From NCBI RefSeq assembly GCF_002105155.1, contig NW_019028980.1, positions 1,612,001 through 1,676,000 on the forward strand: 64,000 bases of DNA. The letters run 5' to 3'. A program made the position numbers and the translations under genes. The stretch is from Lobosporangium transversale. Taxonomy: Eukaryota; Mortierellomycota; Mortierellomycetes; Mortierellales; Mortierellaceae. How positions within the stretch are numbered: position 1 is the first letter of the stretch; every line of letters starts with the position of its first letter. Positions 21,590-33,839 of the stretch are shown here, one piece after another. Below the pieces are notes generated by a model that was not told the DNA's origin, did not search any database, and saw nothing but the letters and a program-made list of their open reading frames with translations.

Positions 21590-23180
21590 TTACTCCTGAA
21601 TCTCGCCACTGTCAGTAATCTCAACAGTGCCAGAAGGAGTACCACTAGGTGTACCAACAGCCTCAATCAACTTCAAGAGTTCCTCTCCCTGTTCAACCTT
21701 GCCAAAGACAGTGTGCTTTCCATCCAACCAAGGAGTATCCGTGAAGCAAATAAAGAACTGAGATCCATTGGTGTTTGGTCCTGCATTGGCCATTGACAAA
21801 ACGGGGCCTTTATGAGCAAGCTTGAAGTTCTCACTATGAATCATAACATAGTACACATGTATGTATAAAATAAAAAGGTTAATAAACTGGGATGAAACAT
21901 CATCAGGTCAGCAGCCCTTCTTCATTGCTCACAACTTTCCCCTTTTCCTTTTCCTTTTTTTCTTTTTCAACAATGCGCCATTGGCCTATAGGGCGTTTTT
22001 TTTTCTTTTTTTTTGATCACACAAACAAGAAAGACTCGCTTCCTTGCATCGACATAAAACTGACTGCATATTCCGATGTAGATATAAATATAGATATAAA
22101 TACAAAGATATAAATTCGGGTGTCACCTACTCGGCAAATCTTGCGCCATAAATGGATTCGCCTCCACGTCCATCACCACGGGTGAAGTCTAGGAAATAGA
22201 AGAGAAAGCAAAAAAAGACATGTGGTCAGATAAAAAAAGTAATGACACGTGGCAAAATATATACAAAATACAGATAAAAAAAAAAATAAACAACGCGACT
22301 GTAAAAAACTTACCACCACCTAGAGATTTTTTTATATATATCCATTTGTAACAAAAAAAAAAAAAAAAAAAAAAAAGACAATGAAGGGAAGAAAATGGAT
22401 AGAATGTAAGACGTTAGGAAGGAATAAGAAGAAGCCAAGCCATCCATTTGTATCCAGATCTAAAAGTTGAGTTTCATCACATAACATCCAGTGATTCAAA
22501 TAACGCTGAATTTGAACTCCATTGTATCCTAATTCTTTTGCGAGTGGTGATGCTGATAAATTAATTTCCTTCTTCTCTTTATAGATAGATAGATATTTTA
22601 CCCTGAGCCATAAAACCGGGGATGATACGGTGGCTATTTAAAAGAAGAAAAAAGAAAGAAAAAGCAATACGTCAATCTTTAGCTTCAATTTCTTTTTTTA
22701 TGTTATAGTCATGATCATAATCCAAGATCATAAATAAAGTAATGATCAAGCACAACACTTGTAACATCATTTCGTATATGACTATCTTTTTTTTTTTTTT
22801 TTTTTTTTTTTTTTCGATTTCACTTACAACTTGCTACCCTTGTAAGTGAGAGGCATGCCAGAGAGAGGAGACTTGCCCTTCTCACCGGTGCACAAAGCTC
22901 TAAAGTTCTCAGCGGTCTTGGGAACAGTCTCATTGAACAGCTTGAAGGTCATACGACCAGCTAGCAATGATAAAAATCGACAAGAGAGTTGAATAGTCAT
23001 GTTTAGAAAAATAACAAATAAAAAATAAAAAAAAAGGTAAGCGGTTCCCTTCGCTTTTCTTCTTCCTGAATAAAGTATTGTCGCGATCCTCAAGTATCCT
23101 AAAATCAATAATTGATCCGATCCATTACCAGGCTTCTGGTTGATGGCAATGTCAAAGAAAACCTTTACGGGCTTGGTCAT
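21590..23180 (-). CDS. CPR1: Cyclophilin A-type peptidyl-prolyl cis-trans isomerase
   Basis: Six exons: 23129-23180, 22828-22960, 22602-22633, 22314-22319, 22131-22188, 21590-21833; about 174 residues. It isomerises X-Pro bonds in the cytosol and is the likely cyclosporin target. Visible: [52 protein letters not shown] (catalytic Arg, Phe, Gln), [26 protein letters not shown]. An extra loop ([16 protein letters not shown]) follows CTGEKG, as in plant cyclophilins. Exon 4 is a 6-nt microexon (GTGGTG) with AG before and GTAAGT-like donor after it; it supplies the two glycines of AQGGDF. Skipping it would keep frame but delete two residues. No signal peptide or targeting extension. Confidence 0.95.
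22314..22319 (-). other. 6-nt microexon of cyclophilin
   Basis: Minus strand CTCTAG|GTGGTG|GTAAGT. Flanking exons end CAG-G and begin AC-TTC; adding GTGGTG gives CAG GGT GGT GAC TTC, the invariant Q-G-G-D-F. Without it the conserved glycines are lost. Confidence 0.85.
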
Positions 23181-23513
23181 GATGGATATAAGCGTTTTTT
23201 AGGGGGTGAAAGTTTATGAGTTGAGGATGCTGAAGAGACAAAAGATCGGAGGTAAAAGTAAAAAGGTATGCGCTGCCCGACACCCGAAATGCAATAAAAG
23301 TGACGGCTAAAATACGTCACTCACTCGCTTCTTTTTCTAATTGGCACAGCCCCTCTCGCTCTATTTTCATGAGTTGTTTGTTGCCGTGTCATCCTTCCCA
23401 TCAGGAAAAAAAAATAAGCTCAATAGTCCAAGTTCAGCCTTCTTTGCCTTGTCCTGATTCTTCATTGTTCAGGAAAAAGCTTTTGACGATATAGACCGAA
23501 TACATTGATCATC
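23181..23513. promoter_or_regulatory. Bidirectional promoter, cyclophilin / U2 snRNP B''
   Basis: 333 bp between two divergent start codons. At 23299-23321 is a perfect inverted repeat AGTGACG-(9 nt)-CGTCACT containing two TGACG/CGTCA half-sites, the core recognised by CREB/ATF-type bZIP factors. No TATA box is obvious. Shared control of both genes is an inference. Confidence 0.5.
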
Positions 23514-24260
23514 ATGCCCTCCTCAAACACGCCTGTTGATCCTAATCAGACGATCTATATCCGCAACTTGAACGATAAGATCAAGAAGAATGGTAAAAAA
23601 GAAAAAAAAAAAAAAAAAAAAAAAACAATAAAACAATAACGGCTAGGAAGACATTATACACAAGCATTCTCTTTTTCCACAGAGTAACAACCTTTATGAG
23701 TTTGAAAGAAAAGAGCTAAAACCTTTATTGTTCTATTTTTTTTTTTTTTTTAAAAAAAAAATCCAGAACTGAGGCGTTGTTTATACTGCCTATTCTCCGC
23801 ATATGGCAAGATTATTTCAATTGTTACATTGAAAACAATGCGAGAACGTGGTCAGGCTTTCATTGCTTTTGCAGATATCGTCTCCGCAACAACTGCAATG
23901 CGTGGACTCCAAGGATTCAACATTTTTGGCAAATCAATGGTAAGAGTCAGGAAAAGAGATTGGATCGCAAGGAAAAAGAAAAAGAAAAAGAAAAAAAAAG
24001 CTGCGTTTTTTATTATTTTACAACAGGATCAAGCTCAACGATCTCCAATCTTTCTTTACTTAATATAGGAAATCCAATACGCAAAGACAAAATCAAATGC
24101 TATCGCTAAATTGGATGGTACATACAAGCAACCTCCAGTGAAGAAGACGGGTGCAGGATCCACAGATCAACCAACAGCTGGAATGTCTGGATCTTCATCA
24201 AATCCTATGAAACGCGAACGAGATACCGGCTCGGATTCTGATTCATCAATGTCAGAATAA
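23514..24260 (+). CDS. MSL1: U2 snRNP B''/U1A family RNA-binding protein (single RRM)
   Basis: Three exons (23514-23592, 23767-23939, 24069-24260), about 147 residues. U2B'' binds stem-loop IV of U2 snRNA in the spliceosome. Visible: RNP2 QTIYIRNLNDKIKKNELRR, LYCLFSAYGKIISIVTLKTM, RNP1 RGQAFIAFAD, SATTAMRGLQGFNIFGKSM, EIQYAKTKSNAIAKLDGTY. The tail is short and polar (KRERDTGSDSDSSMSE), with no second RRM, so it resembles yeast Msl1 more than two-RRM animal proteins; the symbol is by that analogy. Intron 1 carries a poly-A tract after the donor and poly-T before the acceptor. Confidence 0.9.
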
Positions 24261-24491
24261 TAAGGATAGGAAGAAAAGCAGGAAGAAAAGCAGGAAGAGA
24301 AAAGTAGTCAGAGTAGTAATGAAGAATGGTTTAGGAGAATGACATTACCTGAGGAAAGAAAGAAAGAAAGAAAAAGAAAAAGAAAAAAATAGTAAAAACT
24401 GGACGAAGGATATCCATCGGCCATCCTGTACAATAATAATATAACCAACATCATACTGATTAAGCATCAAGCGTGTTGTTATTATATGAAA

Positions 24492-24528
<37 letters not shown>

Positions 24529-24798
24529 GGAGCAATTGAAATTGAAATCATCGCATAACGCAAGAAAGAAAACAAACAAAAATGAAACAAAGAAAGAAAT
24601 AAAAAGGCTTGTAATATACATATCATCCTTTGAGCGACCAACTCGTAAATCCTCAATTGTGATTGAATTGGGCTGGTGCGAAGCCTGGGGTTGGTCTAAA
24701 CAAGATAAGGAAAAAAGAATCATATTTAACATTAAAATGATGACTATGGCTATTTTAGCGTGATAGGAGGAAAAAAAAAAAAAAAAAAAAAAAAACTC
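24261..24798. other. Convergent 3' flank
   Basis: Between U2B'' and the 24799 gene. Poly-T of ~37 bases at ~24486-24522 and poly-A at ~24772-24795. Overlapping open frames here are simple sequence. Confidence 0.65.
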
Positions 24799-25977
24799 TT
24801 ACTTGATTCTGGAACTCCCAAAGTCCAGATCTAGATCTAAATCCAGATCTTCAGTATGGTCAGGCACAGATCGCCAATTTTGCCATTGTTGCGGGTTTGT
24901 CCTTTGCTGCTGCTGCTGTTGCGACGATGATGACGAGAAAAGCGATGGCGATCCATCGGTTCCTGTGTCTGCTTTATTAATATTTGTATGGTTCATCCAT
25001 TGGCTCTCCATCGTAGTAGATCCATACTTTGCGAATCCACCCATGTCTTTAACATGAGGCGTTGATTCTCCTCCTTCTCCTTCTTCTCCTTCTCCCCCTT
25101 TGCTTTCTGCTTCATACGCAGCCAATGCTTTACGGGTCATCTCATCTGCGATGGTCTGAGAAATAGGTAAGGTCTCATAGGTAGGGTAAGAAGAAAACCC
25201 AAAGAGCGCGTTTGAATCCATCGTGGTCGTTAAATCGTGCCCACCAGCTGTACCCCAACCAATCTCAAAATCCTTGGAAGTGAAATTCAATCCCGATGCT
25301 ACTTCCGAAAGTATCTGTTGCTGTTTCCTCCATGAGGGTCGCAAATCAAGGTCTTCATCTGTACGTAGCCACTGTGGGATGTCTTCCTCTTCTTCCGCTT
25401 TTGCTCTTTCTCTTGTTCTTGCTTCCGCGTCTTGATAGTTCATACCAGTGTCGCCCATTTTTTCATTCTCTCCCTTCAACAATATTGAGCTTGAACCAAA
25501 AGAAGACGTGGCGTTATTCGACTGCTGTGTGTTATTATTAGAAGCGGTCGTTGATGCTCCTGTCGTTTCTGTTCCCGTAGTAGCAGTGCCACTAGTGGCT
25601 CCTGATGCTGAAGTGGTATTGGGTGGTGGAACTGAAAAGGGGAAAGGAAATGGTGTCTGGGCAGATTTGAAGACGTGATTGGGATCCAAAGCCATAGCAT
25701 CCAACATATCAGCAGTGACTCCAGGCTGGAAAGGGTTCACTTCACTTGGAGAAGGTAACCTTGCCCAGGGTCCATTGTCTGGTGTTGTTCCTGTGAAGGC
25801 CGTAGTATGGCCGTCATTGCTGTTATTCGCAGTCGTTGGTTCAACAGAGGTAATGGGCTCTTGCTGATCGACTGTAATATGAAATGACTGCTCAAATGTC
25901 TTTTGCAGACGCTCCTCTGGCTCATCGAGACTAAGTGCCTTGAAATCAAAGGCTTCGTCCATGTCAAGGTCATCCAT
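24799..25977 (-). CDS. Orphan acidic protein
   Basis: About 392 residues from ATG 25977 (MDDLDMDEAFDFKALSLDEP). I preferred this start because upstream the frame is a poly-Phe reading of a poly-T tract, which looks like the 3' end of an intron or leader. No family recognised. More complex patches: ERLQKTFEQSFHITV, GPWARLPSPSEVNPFQPGVT, EDIPQWLRTDEDLDLRPSWR with KQQQILSEVASGLNFTSKDF. These are separated by Thr/Ala/Gly-rich, Gly/Glu-rich and poly-Gln segments, ending in alternating Asp-Leu (DLDLDLDLDFG). The W/R/D-rich patch could be a peptide-binding motif. It lies tail-to-tail with U2B'' and downstream of GET3. Confidence 0.6.
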   Translation of the reverse strand: MDDLDMDEAFDFKALSLDEPEERLQKTFEQSFHITVDQQEPITSVEPTTANNSNDGHTTAFTGTTPDNGPWARLPSPSEVNPFQPGVTADMLDAMALDPNHVFKSAQTPFPFPFSVPPPNTTSASGATSGTATTGTETTGASTTASNNNTQQSNNATSSFGSSSILLKGENEKMGDTGMNYQDAEARTRERAKAEEEEDIPQWLRTDEDLDLRPSWRKQQQILSEVASGLNFTSKDFEIGWGTAGGHDLTTTMDSNALFGFSSYPTYETLPISQTIADEMTRKALAAYEAESKGGEGEEGEGGESTPHVKDMGGFAKYGSTTMESQWMNHTNINKADTGTDGSPSLFSSSSSQQQQQQRTNPQQWQNWRSVPDHTEDLDLDLDLDFGSSRIK

Positions 25978-26213
25978 GTTGTCAGGTAATTGCAAAGGTA
26001 AGGAAATGACCTGAAAAAAAAAAAAAAAAAAAAAAAGGAGCCATTTTCTTTTGTGGTCACAAATCACATTAATTTTACTAATTTGTTTCTTGTTTTATTC
26101 GTTATAAATTTAATTTTGTAATATAAATAAATATATATAATTCATGTTCAACTGCGCTAATCTAAAGTGGAGGGTTTACGCCTCGAGCGAGGTGATTTTT
26201 TTTTTTTATTCTT

Positions 26214-27319
26214 TTAAGCACCAGTCTTTTCATCGTTGATCTTTGCATCGTCGATACCCTCAGCCTTTTTCTCATCAACATACGAGCTATTCACAAGCAT
26301 CTCTGAGAATGGGATCAACTTATCAACCCCACGGATTTCGTTTGTCAACAGAGGTAACCTGGTGATGTGGAAGTCATCATACAGGTCATAGATCTGATCC
26401 AAGTACTTCTTCTGCATAGCGTGACGCACTCGACACTGCTCACAGTTTGAATCCTTTTTGGGGAACAAAAGCTGATTGACAACGATGTTATGGGTATCAA
26501 TATGATACGAAGTCAACTCCTGGATCATACGCTCTGTTTCATACAACGACAAGAACTCGGAGATACACACACAAACAAATGTGGTCTTGTCTGCATCCTT
26601 GAATTGATTGTTGACTTCTGTGATGACCTCACGCATACCCTCCAGCTTGCTGAACATGTCTTCGGGGTTGCCTTGCATACCCATCATGCCCGACATTTGT
26701 TGCATCATCGGACCGAAACGGCCACTGAGCTGCGAGACCTTTGCAAGAGCCTTCTCCAAAACACTGGGGAAGGATAAGAAGCGAAGGGTGTGTCCTGTTG
26801 GTGCAGTGTCGAAAATAATTACAGAGTACTCCATTGCTTTGACTTGCCTAAGAGTCATTCACGAAAAAATGAACATGTGAAATTAACAAATGCGGAAAAA
26901 AGGGGGAAGGGGGAAGGGAGAAGAACTCTGTTTTGCAACATAGAACAATAGATCAACATACTTCATTACTTCAGCGAAGCCCATAGCTTCATCAACACCA
27001 GGAATAGCAAAAGCAAGATCTTGCATCATGGAAGAGACGCCGCTTCCCTGATCATCCGCTATATCCATACATGTGCATACCAAGAGAAAGAATCAGCGAA
27101 AATCACTTAATCACGCTTTTTCAAGACAAATTGAACTAGTTGGATCAGTTGAATCGAATTTCTTCATGGGTTGTTGCCAATTCCTTACAGTTTTCGATCA
27201 TCTCTTGAATAGAGGATGTGGGGTCGATTTCCTATATAATAAAATAAGAAAAAGAAAAAAAAAGAAAAAGAAAAGACAAACAGTTACATTGATGAAGTGC
27301 TATGTTCCTGTTTGTCTAT

Positions 27320-27361
<42 letters not shown>

Positions 27362-27825
27362 GTGAATTCCTTTTGTTAATATTTACCATGGCATAAAGGT
27401 TATCAAATCCATTGACGAGGGTGGCATCCTTGCTAAACTTTTGTCCAAAGGCATCTGACAAGTTATGGGCAGGATCTGTGGAGATCAAGAGAACACTTGG
27501 ACGAGCCTTCGCCAACTGGATAGCGAGAGAGCATGAAGTGGTTGTCTTTCCTATGAATTGGCCAGTGAAATGTTTTGTGTGATAGAGCTTTTTGTTTTGA
27601 GAATTTATAATAAAAAGCTTTCAAAGTTGAATGCGCATCCTAAAAAGAAGAGAAAGAAAAGAGGATCGACATTGTCATGCAAACAATGTCTGTTGAGAAA
27701 AATATATATAAAGTCTTCTTACCGACTCCACCTTTGCCTCCGACAAAGATCCATTGCAATGAGGTCTGGTCGATAACGTTCTGGAGTGTAGGCTCGAGGG
27801 GCTCAAGGTCTTCAATGTCCGACAT
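26214..27825 (-). CDS. GET3: GET3/ArsA-type ATPase for tail-anchored protein insertion
   Basis: Five exons (27723-27825, 27387-27550, 27189-27231, 26962-27058, 26214-26847), about 346 residues. The homodimeric cytosolic ATPase carries tail-anchored proteins to the ER receptor Get1/Get2. Visible: deviant P-loop [10 protein letters not shown] split across intron 1, [15 protein letters not shown] (switch I), [46 protein letters not shown] (switch II), [19 protein letters not shown] (client groove), [29 protein letters not shown], and the zinc CxxC as CEQCRVRH. Every junction preserves frame. Intron 2 carries a ~38-base poly-T on the coding strand. Confidence 0.96.
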
Positions 27826-28934
27826 GTTTTTATTGTTTTATAATATTGCGGTGTCGAATGGTGTAAGAGTGGAGTTGGATGAGATGCAGAACTTTAACAT
27901 GTCGAGATGCGATGGAACCTTGGCGAATAATCGGTGGCTTGTGCGCTTCGTGCCGCTCAAAAAAAAAAAAATTCCTCTCTGGCTACAGGTAACGCGAAAC
28001 GCGAACATTAAAAAACTTTGACGCGTAATGAGCAACGGAAAAGATCTCTCCTGTCACACCTTCCTGTTTTAATCTCTAAAAGAGAATGTATGGTGTTTGG
28101 GAATGTATCCAGACTACAATAACGCATTAAGTCAATATTGTAACATCACATTGAAGAACATTGCATGCAGCCATAAAAATATATTTTCACTGCTATTCAC
28201 GATTTGTTTTTTCAACTTTTTATAACTGAAGAACCGTTTATTGTATGTTATTACTCTTAAATCTATTTGCATCAGCGTCCTCAAAAGATTATGCCTGTTA
28301 TTATCTTTTAGGACTCACACTCTGTATTTGGTGTATTGAATGTTAGTTTGGGTTTCTCGGTTTATAGGCGTACTAATCTTCGTTCCTGTTGGTATCTACT
28401 GTAGTCTTTACTTGGCTGCTCTTTACAAAGTATAGCTTGTTAATGCACTACTTCTGTTGATAAACAAATGTGGGTACTTGTACAGTTCATATACTACGAC
28501 CATATCCGTCTAAACATGCTGTTAATGATCAGTGTTGGTTAAATGCCATCTGTCGCCAGAGACCCTTGTTCGTTTCCATGTTATTCTTCATCTCATTGAT
28601 ATAACAGCTTGTATATTTCTCCTCGATAATAGACACTTGGTGATTCTGTTCAACAGAGCTGAGAACGTCAGTTGACGATTGTCTGCGGGTCTCTTACTTC
28701 ATTGCAAATATCAAATTACAGGATCACATCTAGTATCTACAACGCACCTTTCCATCCCTTTAATTCATTGTTTGCGTGGGAAAGAAATTCAAATAATGGC
28801 TTTGCCGACCACAACTCCTCAATTTTTTTTCATTTTCCTCCATTCCACTCTTCGTCATCATCCATCTCAATTCCTTCTCCTTTTTACTCGACCATCTTCC
28901 ATTCAATACCACAATCGCAAATAACATACAACTA
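27826..28934. other. Intergenic region between GET3 and the SEL1 array
   Basis: Divergent promoters expected: GET3 at the left end, SEL1 gene 1 at the right. The right part carries the motif TTTGCGTGGGAAAGA (about 28769-28784), which recurs before SEL1 gene 2. No gene seen. Confidence 0.5.
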
Positions 28935-30473
28935 ATGACCATGACATCGGCCAAGGAAAAACTCCAGGCATTCCGTCTTGTCGGCTCGGATAGATCATCA
29001 ACCCCACTGTCAGATACTCAATACATTGAGGCTCGATTTGACCAAAAAGAACAACAGTACATCATCCTCTGGTGGGACATTGTAAACGTTTACAAAGATA
29101 CAATTTGTATAAAGAAAGGGGAATTAATTTTATCATTCCTCGTGGATGGCGAATTTGAATAGTAAGAATAGTAGTTAACATGAAGATTGCTTGCTCCTCG
29201 TATCGATGCTATTTGCTACAATGTTGAATGATATTTGATTTTAACAAAAATCTACGAATAAAACAGCGTCAAGCCACTCCGAATCCGCGCAGATTTTGAT
29301 GCCATCCTGGATGTTGTCATCCCCTTCCGTGCAAACAATCCAAAGAAGCCAGACTCAGATTCAACAATAACTCAATGGGGAATAAAAGAAGAACCAGCTG
29401 CAGCAGAGTTGAATGAAACAACTGCCCTTGGCTCTGTGAACCTAGGTAATAGCGGTGACCGCAAAAGCCTCAAGGCAGATAACGCAGTCCCTTCAACAGA
29501 AACTAGGCTTCATTCAGAGAATATTCCAAGTTATGAAGCTACAATTTCGACAGATTCGACTATTGAAGAGAGCGCAGAGTTGATGCCAGCGCCGCTTGCT
29601 GGGGAGGTCCAGTTGGGAAAGGCAGTCAAAGGAGATGCCACTGATGAAGCCAATCTAAACCTTATCCTCAAAGTCAATGGAAATTCACAGGATCATTCAA
29701 GAGCCTTTGACTGGTTTTTCAAGAGAGCTTCCTCAGGGACTTCTTATGGTGCATATAATACTGTAGGTTACATGTACTATCATGGCATAGGGGTCTCACA
29801 GAACTATTCAAGCGCCCTAAACTGGTTTAACAAGGCAGTCAACCAAGGAGATAGTATTAGCCAGAGTAATCTAGGCTGCATGTACTATCATGGCGTAGGG
29901 GTTTCACAGGACTATTCGAAAGCCTATGACTGGTATCTCAAGGCAGCCAACCTAGAAAATGCCATTGCTCAGATCAATCTAGGTTGGATGTACTTTTATG
30001 GGAAAGGAGTTGAGCAAGACTATTCAAAAGCCTTTGATCGGTGCCTCAAGCCAGCCAACCAAGGAAATACCAGAGCTCAGAGTAGTTTAGGCTACATGTA
30101 CCTTGAGGCCAAGGGAGACTCACAGGATTATTCAAAAGCCACCTATTGGCTTCTCAAGGCGGCCAACCAAGGAAATGCCAATGCTCAGAGTAATCTAGGC
30201 TACATGTACTCTCGTGGCAAAGGGGTTCCAAAGAATTATCCGAGAGCCATCGACTGGTATCTTAAAGCAGCCAACCAAGGAAATGTTACCGCTCAATGCA
30301 ATCTAGGCTATGTGTACTATCATGGCATAGGAACTTCACAGGACCATTCGAAAGCCTTTGACTGGTATACCAAGGCAGCCGATCAAGGATGTCCCGATGC
30401 TCAGCGTGCTATTGGTTCTATGTATCGAGCTGGAAAAGGTATTCCTGAAGATCAAGTTGAAACAGAGCAATAA
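28935..30473 (+). CDS. SEL1-repeat protein 1 with shared N-terminal module
   Basis: Exons 28935-29161 and 29267-30473, about 477 residues. The N-terminal ~105 residues form a compact module (KLQAFRLVGSD, YIILWWDIVNVYKD, PLRIRADFDAILDVVI) also present in its four array neighbours and, I propose, in the LRR genes at 1-1729 and 10212-12852. A polar, acidic linker follows (ESAELMPAPLAGEVQLG), then about seven SEL1 repeats (QSNLGYMYYHGxGxxQDYSKAxDWYLKAANQGN). SEL1 repeats are alpha-solenoids that hold protein complexes, often in ER or signalling adaptors. The intron is phase 2, splitting a Tyr codon. First of five tandem paralogues; no signal peptide, so probably cytosolic. Confidence 0.85.
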
Positions 30474-31208
30474 TATCAAAAAAGTCGCAGACCCAAGCAA
30501 AAGTTGGACTAGCTCGACCGTTGACGGCTCTTCAATATATTAATCTGAAGGGCTTTTAAGTACATATTTGAGATTCAATGCCTATTATTTGTCTCTGCAA
30601 TTAAATGATCATTGCAAACCATGGCTACAAGGCCAAGAAAGCAACTTTGCTATTTGTCCATACTGTGTTCATACTGTGGGATGCTATAAACTACTAACAC
30701 CGCAAATAGCAGTATTCTAGAGAGAGAACAGTCAGCTAGTCAAGTTAGAGACACCCTCTCACTCCATGTCTTTATCATAAAGACAAAGGTAGAGGTGATA
30801 TCTCGGGTTATTGTATTGTTAGTGAATAGCATGTAGACAAAGACATAAGAAAAGCAGTATGATATTACATTGATATCTGTTGAATGGGTAGTAACAGACT
30901 GGCACAAAGTAGAGAGCGAAACACAGGTCATGTCCTCTGAATGATTAACAAATAATGGTTCATTATGGAAAATCGGTTGTAAACTTGCGAATTGCAGTTC
31001 TCCATCCTTATTAAATACATTTGTTTGCGTGGGAAAGAGTCAAAGAGGCAACTTCTTAATTTACATGTAGTTTGTCATTTTTTAACAACTTCCATTCTCC
31101 GTTTCATCTTTTCCATTGCACTCGTGTCACCATTCCTTTCCCATTCATTCTTCCACTCTCACCATCTCTACAACACCATAATTGCAAACAATATCAGGAC
31201 CCTTAACC
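30474..31208. other. Spacer between SEL1 genes 1 and 2
   Basis: The 3' flank (GACGGCTCTTCAATATATT then TAATCTGAAG) resembles those after genes 3 and 4; the 5' flank of gene 2 has TTTGCGTGGGAAAGAG at ~31021. No gene. Confidence 0.6.
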
Positions 31209-33056
31209 ATGATATCTGATGAGAAAAAGGTCCAGGCGTTTCGCCTTGTCAGTCCGGATGGGTCACCCATTCCAGGATTAGATATCCAATACATTGAAAG
31301 TCGATTTGACCAAAGAACACGGCAGTACATCATCCTCTGGAATGACATTGTATCTGTCTACAAGGATGCAATGTATTTAAAGAAAGGAAAAGTAACTCTG
31401 TCATTTCTCGCGGACCACAACTTTGTATAGTAAGAATAGCAATGGTCAAGCCAATGTATCGATACAATTTTTTACTTTTTTAGAGCTGTATGATATATAT
31501 ATATCAAGCTTAATGATTGTATCATTGCTTCAAATAGTCTTGAGCCACTCCGAATCTGTGCAGAACCTGATATCGTGTTGGACATGGCTATTTCCATGCA
31601 GTCAAACAATCTAAGAAAGGCATATTCAAATTCAGCTACGGCTCAAAGAGGAAGGAAAGACTCATCTGCAACAGAACTCTATGGGGCGATGACACCTATT
31701 TCTGCCAAAAAAAGCAATGTCGATGGCTGCAAAAACCTCAAGGCAGATGGCACAGCTTCTTCAACAGTAACTGAGGCCCACTCAAAGGATATTATGAATT
31801 ATGAATTTATAGCTTCGACAACTTCAACTATTGAAGAAAATCCAGAGTTGATGGCAGTGCCTCTTGGTGGGGAGATACAGCCAGGAAGCACACTTGAAGG
31901 GGATGCCAGTGCTGAGGTCTATCTACACCTTATCCTTAAGAACAAAGGAGATCCACAGGATTATTCGAAAGCCTTTGACTGGTACTACAATGAAGCCGAT
32001 AAAGGAAATACTGCCGCTTATTGTAACTTGGGGTACATGTACTATCATGGCAAAGGAGCATTACAAAATGATTCGTATGCCTTTAGCTGGTTTTGCCATG
32101 CAGCTGAACAGGGATATGCTACCGGTCAGAGTAATCTGGGTTGCATGTATGAATATGGTAGAGGAACTGAACAGGACTATTCGACAGCTATCGACTGGTA
32201 TATCAAAGCAGCCAACCAAGGAAACGCCATTGCTCAGAGTAATCTAGCCTACATGTATCTTGAAGGCAAAGGATGTTCACAAGACTACTATAAAGCTTCC
32301 GAGTGGTATCTCAAGGCAGCCAACCAAAAAAATGCCGCCGCCCAGAGCAATCTAGGTTATCTATACTTTTATGGCAAAGGGGTTTCAAAGGATTATTCGA
32401 AAGCCATCTACTGGCTTCTCAAGGCGGCCAACCAAGGAAACGCTGCCGCTCAGAGTGATTTAGGTTACATGTACTCTCATGGCGAAGGAGTTGAGCAAGA
32501 CTATTCAATTGCCGTCAGCTGGTATCTCAAGGCAGCCTACGACGGATATGCTGTCGCTCAGAGCAACCTAGCCTACGTGTACCTTAAAGGTAAAGGGTGT
32601 TCGCAAGATTATTGTAGTGCTATCGAGTGGTATCTCAAGGCAGCCAACCAAGAAAATGCCGCTGCCCAGAGCAATCTAGGCTACATATACTATTATGGCA
32701 TAGGGGCTTCGCAGGATTTTTCAAAAACCATTTACTGGCTTCTCAAGGCAGCCAACCAAGGAAATGCCATCGCTCAGAGTAATCTAGGCTACATTTATTC
32801 TCGTGGCAAAGGAGTTGAACATGATTATTTAATCGCCATCGACTGGTATCTCAAGGCGGCCAATCAAGGGTATGCCGCCGCTCAGAGTAACCTAGGGTAC
32901 ATGTACTATCATGGTATAGGCGCTTCACAGGACCATTCGAAAGCCTATAACTGGTTTCTCAAGGCAGCCGATCAAGGATGTGCTGATGCTCAGCATGCCA
33001 TTCGTTCTTTATATCAAACTGGAAAAGGAGCCCCTAAAGTCCATGTTGAAACATAG
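31209..33056 (+). CDS. SEL1-repeat protein 2 (longest member)
   Basis: Exons 31209-31429 and 31538-33056, about 579 residues. Start ATG 31209 is chosen by alignment with genes 1, 3 and 5. N-terminal module: KKVQAFRLVSPDGSPIPGL, QYIILWNDIVSVYKDAM, LEPLRICAEPDIVLDM. The phase-2 intron sits between the Tyr codon halves, directly before LEPLR. The linker (NPELMAVPLGGEIQPG) is followed by about ten SEL1 repeats, two or three more than in its neighbours, which fits duplication of internal repeats. Open throughout. Role unknown; inferred scaffold or recognition solenoid. Confidence 0.86.
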
Positions 33057-33839
33057 CAATTATATTAAAAAACAAAACGGGAGACCAAAGTGATGTTGGT
33101 GCCAAGTAAAAGTTAGTCCGTTCAAGCGCCAACCGCTCTTGAATCTTTTGGATCTGAAGTACCGCCAAGTATGCCGCTTTTTATAGTTATTACAGATCTC
33201 CATTACCCAATATCGTTCACATGTCTTTACGGTCATTCCAACTACAAGATTAATAGGGCCAGAAAGCAACAATATCTCACGGAAGTCCCTTGGTTTCTTT
33301 TCTTTAATTCCTCTGCCATCTGCCCAATTTGTGCAGTTCGCGTTTATGTGCATTCGATGTTACAATTTATTCACTTGACAAAATAAACAAAGAAAATGAA
33401 GTATAAACGTCGACAGCCGTCTCTTTGTCTTGAAGATCAAGGCAAAAGCTGTTATTTAAGTGAACCAGCTGTCCTTACTGTATAAATCGTTCCTGCATGC
33501 TTGCTGTCGGTGAGTGAATATCATGTGAATGAGGATTAGAAGCAATGCTGGTGCTGATAGACTAAGCGAGTTATATTAACCTCTGCGCGTGTTCGCTAAA
33601 TTGAATCGAGAATAAAACACCTTGGATCATTGAATGATTAAAAAATTGACAGAAAATCCAATTGTAAAAACGCATTCAATTTTCTTTTAGTCGTGTGGGA
33701 GGGAAAGTGTCAAAGTGGCGACGGTTTTTTTAAATGGCTTCGCCAGTCTCATGTGACCATTCCTCTTAATTCAATCTTTCTTCTACACCTTACCATCTCC
33801 ATCACATCATAATTACAAACAACAACAGAACTCTTAACC
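33057..33839. other. Spacer between SEL1 genes 2 and 3
   Basis: No gene seen. Carries degraded versions of the flanks found around the other array members (GTGTGGGAGGGAAAGTGTCAA near 33698). Confidence 0.6.
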
